Assembly: GCA_958435885.1 (NCBI GenBank)
Contig: CAUBHZ010000042.1
Span: 1-9,608, forward strand
Direction of reading: 5' to 3'
From: an uncultured Intestinimonas sp.
GTDB lineage: Bacteria > Bacillota_A > Clostridia > Oscillospirales > Oscillospiraceae
Length of the DNA stretch: 9,608 nucleotides
Position 1 is the first letter of the stretch. Every line of letters starts with the position of its first letter. Position numbers and translations under genes: made by a program. Positions 1-5,710 of the stretch are shown in pieces. The notes beneath the pieces are model-generated. The model saw nothing but the letters and a program-made list of their open reading frames with translations. It was not told where the DNA came from and ran no database searches.

Positions 1-368
1 TGGGCGGCATCGGCATCATGAACATCATGCTGGTGTCGGTCACCGAGCGCACCCGGGAGATCGGCATCCGCAAGTCCCTGGGCGCCAAGGGCAAGGACAT
101 CCGCAGCCAGTTCATCATCGAGGCGGGCACCACCTCCGCCATCGGCGGCGTCATCGGCATCGTGCTGGGCATCATCATGGCCAACGTGCTCACCAACGTC
201 ATCGCCCTCGTGCTGGGCACCGGCAACGACGGCTTCGTGGCCGTCCCCACCCTGGGGGGCATCGCCGTGTCCTTCGGCGTGTCGGTGGGCGTGGGCATCC
301 TCTTCGGCTACCTGCCCGCCAACAAGGCCGCCCGGCTCAACCCCATCGACGCCCTGCGGTACGACTGA
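1..368 (+). CDS. MacB-like ABC transporter permease (FtsX domain), 5'-truncated by window edge
   Basis: Only the C-terminal ~122 codons are present; the reading frame is open from base 3 and stops at TGA 366-368. The fragment begins with the GGIGIMNIML segment, followed by VSVTERTREIGIRKSLGA. This is the conserved cytoplasmic turn after a transmembrane helix in MacB/FtsX-type permeases. Two more hydrophobic stretches follow (about residues 45-70 and 85-105), and the end is the family's typical PANKAARLNPIDALRYD. Family members work with a separate ATPase (MacB/LolD type) and often a periplasmic-adaptor-like protein to move peptides, lipoproteins or antimicrobials across the membrane; the substrate cannot be told from this piece. 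The next gene starts 28 bp downstream with no promoter or terminator between, so co-transcription is likely. The ATG at 18 is internal, not the start. Confidence 0.93.
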   Translation, partial: GGIGIMNIMLVSVTERTREIGIRKSLGAKGKDIRSQFIIEAGTTSAIGGVIGIVLGIIMANVLTNVIALVLGTGNDGFVAVPTLGGIAVSFGVSVGVGILFGYLPANKAARLNPIDALRYD

Positions 369-396
369 TCCATCCGTGATAAAGGAGCGAACAAAG

Positions 397-2250
397 ATGA
401 AGAAACGAGTCCTCTCCGCCCTCCTGGCGGCGGCCCTCACCCTGTCCCTCACCTCCACCGCCCTGGCCGTCACCAGCCGGGACGACGCCGCCCAGGTCCT
501 CTCCGCCCTGGACATCATGACCGGCGACCAAAACGGGAACCTGAACCTCTCCGCCCCGGTGACCCGGGCCGAGTTCGTCAAGATGCTCATGGCCGCCTCC
601 CCCATCAGCGTGGGGGACGTGACCTACGTCTCCCCCTACCCCGACGTGCCCGCCTCCCACTGGGCCGCCCCCTACGTGGAGGCCGCCGTCACCGCCGGCT
701 ATGTCACCGGCTACCTGGACGGCACCTTCCGCCCCTCCAACACCATCACCCTGGCCGAGGGCGTGGTCATGGCCCTGCGGCTGCTGGGCTACACCAACGC
801 CGACTTCTCCGGCTCCTTCCCCGCCGGCCAGATGTCCATGTACAAGACCCTGAAGCTGGACGAGGGCATCACCATCGGCCAGAACGACACCATGACCCGG
901 CAGGACGCCATGTACCTCTTCTACAACCTGCTCACCGCCCCCAGCAAGACCACCGGCCAGCCCTACCTCTCCTCCGTGCTGGGCTACGGCCTCACCGCCG
1001 ACGGCAAGGTGGACACCCTGGCCCTCCTCAACGGCACCATGGACGGCCCCGTGGTTGTGGGTGAGGCCGGCTGGCGGGACAAGATCCCCTTCGACCTCTC
1101 CAAGGCCCGGGTGACCCGGAACGGCGCCGCCTCCACCGCCGACGCCCTGATGGACAACGACGTGGTCTACTGGTCCGAGAACCTCAACGCCCTGTGGGTG
1201 TACACCAACAAGATCACCGGCCCCATCCAGGCCATCACCCCCGCCTCCGCCCCCACCTCGGTGACCGTCTCCGGCAAGTCCTACGCCATCGAAACCCCCA
1301 CCGCCGCCTACGCCCTCAGCGACCTGGGCACCTTTGAGGTGGGCGACTCCGTGACCCTCCTCCTGGGCCGGGACGGCAAGGTGGCCGCCGCCGTGGCTCC
1401 CGGCCAGGCCGCCGGCGGCAGCGTGTGCGGCGTGGTGGTCTCCAACGTGCCCCAGCAGTACACCGACAAGAACGGCCACGACTACACCGCCGCCTCCGTC
1501 ACCGTGCTGGCCACCGACGGCAACACCTACACCTACTCCACCGACCGCACCAGCGTCCGCACCGGCACCCTGGTCCAGGCGGTGGCCTCTGGCGACGGCG
1601 TGGAGATCAAGAACCTGTCCTCCGCCTCCCTCTCCGGCAAAGTGGATTCCGACGGCACCAAGCTGGGCGGCCGGTCCTTCGCCGCCGACGTGGAGATCCT
1701 GGACACCTACGGCGACCACGGCGTCCGGGTCTACCCCTCCCGTCTGGCCGGCATGGAGATCACCGAGAGCATGGTCCGCTACTACCTGCTGGACGGCAAC
1801 GGCGACATCAGCCGCCTCATCCTCAAGGACGCCACCGGCGACATGCACACCTACGGCGTCATCACCTCGGTGAGCGAGATCAACAGCGCCGCCTCCATGA
1901 CCACCGCCGGCACCTACGTCTACGACACGGCGGGCACCACTCAGACCATCAGCGGCAGCACCGTCTACAACGTGAAGACGGGTCCCTTCATGATGAAGAC
2001 CGACGGCGGACAGATCGACCGGCTGGTCAACCTCACCGAGGTCAAGATCACCGCGGTGGAGGGCAACACCGCTTACGCCGGCAACCGCCAGTACGCCATC
2101 TGGGACAACGCCCTGGTCTACGAGGTCCGGGACGGCAAGTACTATCCCACCTCCCTGGCCCTGGTCACCGGCAGCGACTACACCCTCACCGGCTATTACG
2201 ACAAGGATCAGACCGACGGCGGCCGCATCCGTGTCATCCTGGCCAAATGA
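397..2250 (+). CDS. Secreted S-layer homology (SLH) domain protein with uncharacterised C-terminal region
   Basis: 617 aa from ATG 397, chosen because AAAGGAG (381-387) sits 9 nt upstream; an in-frame GTG at 376 lies before that site and is rejected. Residues 1-24 form a signal peptide (MKK, hydrophobic core, STALA cleavage site). SLH repeats follow: one at about 28-68 (VTRAEFVKML), a clear one at about 80-133 (YPDVPASHWA, then GYVTGYLDGTFRP), and a degenerate third at about 150-181 (MTRQDAMYLFYNLL). SLH domains bind pyruvylated secondary cell-wall polymer and anchor proteins to the surface. Residues ~190-617 are rich in Gly, Ser, Thr, Asp and Val, probably beta-structured, and I recognise no enzyme domain there. 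The gene sits 28 bp behind an ABC permease gene and ends at a strong terminator, so it may be the last gene of that operon. Its role beyond surface attachment is unknown. Confidence 0.9.
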   Translation: MKKRVLSALLAAALTLSLTSTALAVTSRDDAAQVLSALDIMTGDQNGNLNLSAPVTRAEFVKMLMAASPISVGDVTYVSPYPDVPASHWAAPYVEAAVTAGYVTGYLDGTFRPSNTITLAEGVVMALRLLGYTNADFSGSFPAGQMSMYKTLKLDEGITIGQNDTMTRQDAMYLFYNLLTAPSKTTGQPYLSSVLGYGLTADGKVDTLALLNGTMDGPVVVGEAGWRDKIPFDLSKARVTRNGAASTADALMDNDVVYWSENLNALWVYTNKITGPIQAITPASAPTSVTVSGKSYAIETPTAAYALSDLGTFEVGDSVTLLLGRDGKVAAAVAPGQAAGGSVCGVVVSNVPQQYTDKNGHDYTAASVTVLATDGNTYTYSTDRTSVRTGTLVQAVASGDGVEIKNLSSASLSGKVDSDGTKLGGRSFAADVEILDTYGDHGVRVYPSRLAGMEITESMVRYYLLDGNGDISRLILKDATGDMHTYGVITSVSEINSAASMTTAGTYVYDTAGTTQTISGSTVYNVKTGPFMMKTDGGQIDRLVNLTEVKITAVEGNTAYAGNRQYAIWDNALVYEVRDGKYYPTSLALVTGSDYTLTGYYDKDQTDGGRIRVILAK

Positions 2251-2264
2251 TCCACACATAAGTG

Positions 2265-2302
2265 AAAAAAGTGGACGGAACCGAGGTTCCGTCCACTTTT
2301 TT
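2265..2302. terminator. Bidirectional rho-independent terminator between the SLH gene and the radical SAM gene
   Basis: A perfect 12-bp inverted repeat (GTGGACGGAACC at 2271-2282, its complement at 2285-2296) is separated by only GA. It is flanked by A6 on the left (2265-2270) and T6 on the right (2297-2302), so either strand gives a hairpin followed by a U-tract. It lies 14 bp after the SLH stop and about 40 bp after the minus-strand stop at 2342, which suits termination of both converging genes. Confidence 0.93.
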
Positions 2303-2310
2303 GTCTTTTC

Positions 2311-2328
2311 ACCGGCAGCGCCGCCGGT
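2311..2328. other. Small GC-rich hairpin beside the terminator
   Basis: ACCGGC (2311-2316) and GCCGGT (2323-2328) flank a 6-nt loop. It lies between the minus-strand stop codon at 2342 and the bidirectional terminator, so it would form in the 3' untranslated part of the radical SAM transcript. No U-tract follows directly on either strand, so it is not a terminator by itself; it may add 3'-end protection or be chance. Confidence 0.4.
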
Positions 2329-2341
2329 ATTGTCCACACCT

Positions 2342-3214
2342 TTATACACCGGTGAGGTCGAAGGGGGGGATATATTCCGTGTCGGCGGCGCTCCCCTCCT
2401 GGGTGAAGCCCTCCAGCCCCAGGGCCTCCATGTAGGCCTGGGCGTTCCGGGCCTCCGAGCCCCGCAGACGCCGGTCGATCTCGGGGAACTCCGATGCCCG
2501 GCCCTGGGGCACATACTGGCTCATGAGGGAGAAGAGGACCGTCCCCGCCGGAAATTCCTCCGAGATAAAATCCATCACCCGCTTGGCCTCGGCCAGGCGG
2601 CCGGGGAGGACCAGGTGTCGGATGACAGTGCCCCGCTTCAGGAGGCCGTCCTCCACCACGCAGGGGCCGGTCTGGCGCACCATCTCCCTGATGGCGGCCA
2701 CCGCCACCTCCGGGTAGTCCGCCGCCCCGGAGTAGCGCTCCGAGAGCGCCGGCGTCAGGTATTTGAGGTCGGGGAGGTAGATGTCCACCTTGCCCTCCAT
2801 GGCCCGCAGGGTCTCCACCCGGTCATAGCCGCCCGAGTTCCACACCACCGGCACGGGAAGGGGCTTCTCCAGCAGCTGGTAGATCACATGGGCGTAGTGG
2901 GTGGGGTTGACGAAGTTGATGTTGTGGGCGCCCTGGCCGATGAGCTCCATGCAGATCTCCCGCAGCCGGTCCACCGTCACCGCTTTTCCGAAATCCTGGT
3001 GGCTGATCTGGTCGTTCTGGCAAAAAACGCAGTCCAGACTGCACCCGGAGAAAAAGACGGTACCGGAGCCATTTTTGCCGGAGATGGGCGGCTCCTCCCA
3101 CATGTGGAGGGCGGCCCGGGCCAGCACCGGCGCCATGGGCATGCGGCAGTGGCCCTTCCCCACCGTCTCGGTGCGCTCCGCCCCGCACAGCCGGGGACAC
3201 AGATTGCAGATCAT
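2342..3214 (-). CDS. PflX-like radical SAM protein (COG1313 type, pyruvate-formate-lyase-activating-enzyme homologue)
   Basis: 290 aa, ATG at 3214 preceded by GGAGGT (3224-3229 on the plus strand). The radical SAM cluster motif CX3CX2C is at C58, C62 and C65 (FFSGCSLDCVFCQND). A second Cys group at the N-terminus (C3, C6, C10, C23; MICNLCPRLCG) is a mark of the PflX/COG1313 group and could hold another metal site. Other family signatures are NINFVNPTHYAHVI, VVWNSGGYD, VDIYLPDLKY and LFSLMSQYVPQG. The proteins resemble glycyl-radical-enzyme activases and cleave S-adenosylmethionine reductively, but the target of this subfamily is not established to my knowledge, and no glycyl radical enzyme is visible here. 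Its ATG overlaps the stop of the upstream XRE regulator (ATGA), implying translational coupling. Family assignment is firm, function is not. Confidence 0.9.
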   Translation of the reverse strand: MICNLCPRLCGAERTETVGKGHCRMPMAPVLARAALHMWEEPPISGKNGSGTVFFSGCSLDCVFCQNDQISHQDFGKAVTVDRLREICMELIGQGAHNINFVNPTHYAHVIYQLLEKPLPVPVVWNSGGYDRVETLRAMEGKVDIYLPDLKYLTPALSERYSGAADYPEVAVAAIREMVRQTGPCVVEDGLLKRGTVIRHLVLPGRLAEAKRVMDFISEEFPAGTVLFSLMSQYVPQGRASEFPEIDRRLRGSEARNAQAYMEALGLEGFTQEGSAADTEYIPPFDLTGV

Positions 3215-3426
3215 AGCTGATGGACCTCCCGGTCCTCCGTCCGGCCCATGAGCCAGTCTACGGAGACTTGAAATGTATCGGCGATCTTCAGCAGCGTCCC
3301 GTAGCTGGGATATTTTCCTGTCTCCAGGTCCTGATAGGTCCGCCAGGAGATGCCGACCCGCTCTGCCGCCTGAGTCTGTGTCAGTCCGGCCTCCTGCCGG
3401 AGCAGGCGGAGTTTGTCTGAAAACAT
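3211..3426 (-). CDS. Small XRE-family helix-turn-helix transcriptional regulator
   Basis: 71 aa from ATG 3426, selected because AAGGAG lies about 8 nt upstream; upstream in-frame codons to 3504 would run through the palindromic intergenic region and are rejected. Residues 5-59 are a single cro/CI-type HTH: FSDKLRLLRQEAGLTQTQAA, then a recognition helix around ISWRTYQDLETG, then LLKIADTFQVSVDWLMGRTE, a very typical ending for small clostridial XRE regulators. There is no extra sensor domain. The TGA stop (3213-3211) overlaps the start of the radical SAM gene. Upstream are two palindromes and a divergent promoter, so it most likely represses the divergent small gene and perhaps itself. I see no good minus-strand -35/-10 pair for it. 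Confidence 0.9.
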   Translation of the reverse strand: MFSDKLRLLRQEAGLTQTQAAERVGISWRTYQDLETGKYPSYGTLLKIADTFQVSVDWLMGRTEDREVHQL

Positions 3427-3437
3427 CGTATCACTCC

Positions 3438-3466
3438 TTGACACACAGACTTCTGTGTGATATAAA
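3438..3466 (+). promoter_or_regulatory. Near-consensus sigma-A promoter for the small plus-strand gene
   Basis: TTGACA (3438-3443), a 17-bp spacer, then TATAAA (3461-3466): eleven of twelve consensus positions at ideal spacing. The predicted transcription start is near 3473, about 30 nt before ATG 3503. The spacer is almost wholly occupied by a palindrome (3442-3459), so a bound repressor would block RNA polymerase. Confidence 0.8.
3442..3459. promoter_or_regulatory. Palindromic operator candidate 1 (within promoter spacer)
   Basis: CACACAGA-CT-TCTGTGTG, a perfect 8-bp inverted repeat around a 2-bp centre. It overlaps the last bases of the -35 and fills the spacer up to 1 bp before the -10. 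It shares the half-site ACACAG/CTGTGT with the second palindrome. The probable binder is the adjacent XRE regulator (inference). Confidence 0.72.
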
Positions 3467-3471
3467 GAAAT

Positions 3472-3487
3472 ACACAGAGAACTGTGT
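3472..3487. promoter_or_regulatory. Palindromic operator candidate 2 (at predicted transcription start)
   Basis: ACACAG-AGAA-CTGTGT, a perfect 6-bp inverted repeat with a 4-bp centre. Its centre is 29 bp from that of the first palindrome, nearly three helical turns, which would suit cooperative binding of repressor dimers. It covers the predicted start of the plus-strand transcript and ends just before the ribosome binding site AGGTGG (3491-3496). Because the arms can also pair in RNA, a short hairpin in the leader is possible. Confidence 0.65.
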
Positions 3488-3502
3488 GTGAGGTGGATTC
3501 TC

Positions 3503-3682
3503 ATGTCACTTCTGATGGACGAGCTCTATTTTGCCCTCATCGGCGGTCCCCACCGGGACCAGTGGCCGGAGTACCTGGAAGATAGCCCGGTCCAGGCCCA
3601 CGGGATGTACTGCTTCCGGGAGGGCGTCCGGCTGGGGCTGCTCCTGGCCGTGGATGCTTTCTCTGCCGAAGTGGGGGAGTAG
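3503..3682 (+). CDS. Small hypothetical protein resembling a shortened DUF6809 family member
   Basis: 59 aa from ATG 3503, preceded by AGGTGG (3491-3496) with 6-nt spacing; an in-frame GTG at 3488 lies before that site and is not favoured. The N-terminus (MSLLMDELYFAL) and C-terminus (YCFREGVRLGLLLAVDAFS) look like the two conserved ends of DUF6809-type clostridial proteins, which as I recall are about 90-100 aa with a start such as SLLEELYxG and an FRxGFRLGxxLxxE end. The middle, which in relatives holds a longer helical segment, seems to be missing. There is no signal peptide or strong transmembrane segment. It is driven by a near-consensus promoter with palindromes, divergent from an XRE gene, so it is probably repressed by that protein. 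Function unknown; the family call is from memory and tentative. Confidence 0.6.
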   Translation: MSLLMDELYFALIGGPHRDQWPEYLEDSPVQAHGMYCFREGVRLGLLLAVDAFSAEVGE

Positions 3683-3730
3683 CTAACGGTGTTCGTGCGA
3701 TGGGAGAAAACGCAGGAAATAAACCAGCCC

Positions 3731-3877
3731 TTCCCCTCATCAGTCTCGCTGCGCTCGACAGCTTCCCCCAGGGGAAGCCAAGGAGCTGGATGTGTCCGGT
3801 TCGCCGTGCCCTATCACCTCCAGAGCCTTCCCCCGGGGGAAGGTGGCATTTGCGAAGGAAATGACGGATGAGGGGAA
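3731..3877. repeat. MITE/REP-like 147-bp inverted-repeat element
   Basis: The ends are a perfect 11-bp inverted repeat, TTCCCCTCATC (3731-3741) and GATGAGGGGAA (3867-3877). Inside each end, about 20 bp in, sits a strong hairpin: GCTTCCCC-CA-GGGGAAGC (3761-3778) and the 18-bp perfect palindrome CCTTCCCCCGGGGGAAGG (3826-3843). The two halves thus look like inverted copies of one unit (hairpin plus spacer plus GATGAGGGG). From memory, units of this form are common in intergenic regions of Faecalibacterium/Flavonifractor-type genomes. No transposase lies in the window, and I see no clear target-site duplication. The element separates the 3' ends of the small DUF6809-like gene and tdk, and its hairpins could protect or end transcripts from either side. 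It fills most of the gene-free stretch 3683-3938; the rest shows nothing notable. Confidence 0.72.
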
Positions 3878-3938
3878 CGATTCCGATTGGGCGACTCTGG
3901 AAAGCCGCACCCAACACAACGATACTGTTTCTCCCCTC

Positions 3939-4517
3939 TTACGGGTGGAAATCCGGCCCTAGATTGCCCTCCCGCCAGTGCTTGCGGCACAGGCCGATAT
4001 ACTGGTCGTTGGCCCCCAGCACCACCTGCTCCCCCTCCCGGAGGACCTTGCCGTCCTTGTCGAAGCGGGCGTTGCAGGTGGCCTTCTTGCCGCACCAGCA
4101 GATGGTCTTGACCTCTTCGATGATGTCGGCGGTGGCCAGCAGCTCCTGGGATCCAGAGAAGAGCTGTCCGGAGAAGTCGGCCCGGAGGCCGTAGCAGATC
4201 ACCGGGATGTTCCAGTCGTCCACGATGTGGACCAGGAACTGGACCTCCTCCCGGCTGAGGAACTGGGCCTCGTCCACGATGACGCAGGCGTACTTCTTCA
4301 GCTCCGCCTCCGGCATGGTGCGCATCTCAGAAAAGTAGATGCAGGGGTGGCTCAGGCCCATCCGGGAGGCCACGAACTTGGCTCCGTCCCGCTGGTCGAT
4401 CTCCGGCTTCACCAGCAGGGCCTCCTGGCCCCGCTCCTCGTAGTTGTACCGCACCATCAGGGCGTTGGCCGTCTTGCTGGAGCCCATCACTCCGTATCGA
4501 AAATACAGCTTTGCCAT
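3939..4517 (-). CDS. tdk: Thymidine kinase
   Basis: 192 aa from ATG 4517, preceded by GAGGGAG 6 nt upstream; the open frame extends to 4691 but only through the mutY 3' end. It is a type II thymidine kinase (dThd + ATP to dTMP + ADP; cytosolic salvage). The P-loop is YGVMGSSKT (K15, T16), followed by YNYEERG as in the E. coli-like branch. The Walker B/catalytic segment is VIVDEAQFL (D82, E83 as general base). The zinc/lasso part contains CWC (C140, C142) and CRKH (C177, H180), with GEQVVLGANDQYIGLC between. Length matches the family. It follows mutY by 23 bp on the same strand, so the two are probably co-transcribed. No clear terminator follows; the next structure is the inverted-repeat element at 3731-3877. 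The P-loop GVMGSSKT departs from the more common GxMxSGKS/T by Ser in place of Gly before Lys. Confidence 0.95.
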   Translation of the reverse strand: MAKLYFRYGVMGSSKTANALMVRYNYEERGQEALLVKPEIDQRDGAKFVASRMGLSHPCIYFSEMRTMPEAELKKYACVIVDEAQFLSREEVQFLVHIVDDWNIPVICYGLRADFSGQLFSGSQELLATADIIEEVKTICWCGKKATCNARFDKDGKVLREGEQVVLGANDQYIGLCRKHWREGNLGPDFHP

Positions 4518-4540
4518 CTCTTTCTCCCTCTTCTTTTGTA

Positions 4541-5581
4541 TTAGCGCACCCGGTCTTCCACCAGGTGTTGAAAGCTCTGAAAGGCGTTGGGCACGGCGTA
4601 GTCCCGTTGCAGCTCTTCCCGCCCCGCCCACACCCAGCCCTCCGGCAGGGTTTTGTCGGCGGTCTCCATGACCCGGCAGGTCATGCGCCACTCAATATGG
4701 GTGAAAATGTGCTTGCCCGTGCCGCCGTCGGCGAGGTCCACAGGCTGGATACCCCAGCCTGCCAGGCAGTCCCAGGCCGGAGCGGGCTCGTTGGGGTACT
4801 CCCACAGCCCACCCAGCAGCCCCTTCTTGGGCCGCTGCCGCAGGACCACCTTGCCGTCGTGGAAAAGGAGAAAGACCACCCGGTCCTCCACCCGCCGGGC
4901 CTTTTTCGGCGGCTTATAGGGGAGCTCCCCGGTGCGGCCCTCCAGTCGTGCCCGGCAGAAGTCCGCCGCCGGGCACTTCTCACACAGCGGCGCCCCGTTG
5001 GGGAGGCACACCGTGGCCCCCAGGTCCATCATGGCCTGGTTGAAGTCCCCCGGCGAGCGGACCGGGATGACCGCCTTCAGGTCGGCCCACATCCGCTTTT
5101 TGGTGTCCGGCCTGGTGATGTCGCTGCCGTCCCCGGTGAGCCGGGAGACCACCCGCAGCACGTTGCCGTCCACGGCGGGCACCGGCTGCCCGAAGGCGAT
5201 GGAGGCGATGGCCCCGGCGGTGTACTCCCCCACGCCGGCAAGGCCCAGCAGGGTCTCGTAGTCGCCGGGGAAGGTCCCGCCAAAGTCCTCCACCACCTGC
5301 CGGGCGGCCTTTTGCAGGTTCCGGGCCCGGTTGTAATAGCCCAGGCCCTGCCACAGCTTCAGGAGCCGGTCCTCCTCCACCGCCGCCAGGTCTGCCACGG
5401 TGGGCAGGGCCTCCATGAAGCGGCGGTAATACTCCAGCACCGCCGCCACCCGGGTCTGCTGGAGCATGATCTCCGACACCCACACATGGTAGGGGGTGGG
5501 GTCGCTCCGCCAGGGGAGGGTGCGGGCGTTTTCGTGATACCACTGCAGGAGCGGAATGGGGAGCCGGGTCAGTTCATCCAA
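4541..5581 (-). CDS. mutY: Adenine DNA glycosylase MutY, TTG start
   Basis: 346 aa from TTG 5581. It removes adenine mispaired with 8-oxoguanine or G. HhH-GPD domain about 10-190: LPWR (22-25), catalytic Glu in SEIMLQQTRV (E37), helix-hairpin-helix GLAGVGEYTAGAI (113-125), catalytic Asp in VPAVDGNV (D138). The 4Fe-4S loop is C192, C200, C203, C209 (CX7CX2CX5C, one residue longer in the first gap than the E. coli C-X6-C spacing). A C-terminal NUDIX-like domain (about 232-346) contains LRQRPKKGLLGGLWEYPN and an FTH motif (293-295), the equivalent of the 8-oxoG-sensing FSH loop. The start rests on GGAGG (5591-5595) 9 nt upstream and on the promoter at 5634-5662. That promoter overlaps both upstream ATGs (5662 and 5635), so they should not be in the mRNA. 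First gene of a likely mutY-tdk operon, divergent from the sigma factor gene. Confidence 0.95.
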   Translation of the reverse strand: MDELTRLPIPLLQWYHENARTLPWRSDPTPYHVWVSEIMLQQTRVAAVLEYYRRFMEALPTVADLAAVEEDRLLKLWQGLGYYNRARNLQKAARQVVEDFGGTFPGDYETLLGLAGVGEYTAGAIASIAFGQPVPAVDGNVLRVVSRLTGDGSDITRPDTKKRMWADLKAVIPVRSPGDFNQAMMDLGATVCLPNGAPLCEKCPAADFCRARLEGRTGELPYKPPKKARRVEDRVVFLLFHDGKVVLRQRPKKGLLGGLWEYPNEPAPAWDCLAGWGIQPVDLADGGTGKHIFTHIEWRMTCRVMETADKTLPEGWVWAGREELQRDYAVPNAFQSFQHLVEDRVR

Positions 5582-5600
5582 GGGTCTTGTCCTCCAAAAT

Positions 5601-5620
5601 GGGCCGCGCCGGAGCGGCCC
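5601..5620 (-). promoter_or_regulatory. GC hairpin in the mutY 5' leader
   Basis: GGGCCGC (5614-5620 read on the minus strand) pairs with GCGGCCC (5601-5607) around a 6-nt loop. It starts about 7 nt into the predicted mutY transcript and ends 5 nt before the ribosome binding site. Very stable and close to the 5' end, it could protect the mRNA or hold down translation; this role is inferred. Only four T residues follow, so it is a weak terminator at best. Confidence 0.55.
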
Positions 5621-5633
5621 GTATTCAGGAGCC

Positions 5634-5662
5634 ATTATACAATAAAATTTTTCTCTCCGCAA
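5634..5662 (-). promoter_or_regulatory. Promoter for mutY-tdk
   Basis: Read on the minus strand: TTGCGG (5662-5657), a 17-bp spacer, and a perfect TATAAT (5639-5634). The start of transcription would be near 5627, giving a leader of about 46 nt before TTG 5581. The -35 matches consensus only in its TTG, the -10 fully, and the AT-rich spacer stands out in this GC-rich DNA. Confidence 0.72.
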
Positions 5663-5710
5663 TCAAAAGCGCCGCCCCGCTCATCTAATGGTCAGAAAGG
5701 AGGGACGCCC

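Noticed and set aside
337..2514. 725-codon minus-strand open frame antisense to the SLH gene
   Set aside because: It is a GC-rich shadow: low-complexity Gly/Val/His/Ala sequence without domain pattern, no ribosome binding site, and it overlaps both the terminator and the radical SAM gene.
3503..3682. Possible RiPP precursor next to a radical SAM maturase
   Set aside because: The radical SAM protein is of PflX type and has no SPASM or peptide-recognition domain; the small protein has no core-like Cys/Ser/Thr-rich tail or leader cleavage motif and instead looks like a folded DUF6809-type protein.
3683..3938. Short open frames in the gap before tdk (for example 3689-3871)
   Set aside because: They run through the hairpins of the inverted-repeat element, lack ribosome binding sites and show no protein-like pattern.
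4511..5710. Long N-terminal extension in frame with the ECF sigma factor
   Set aside because: The extension is antisense to tdk and mutY and has no family pattern; AAAGGAGG before ATG 5711 and the sigma domain boundary fix the start.
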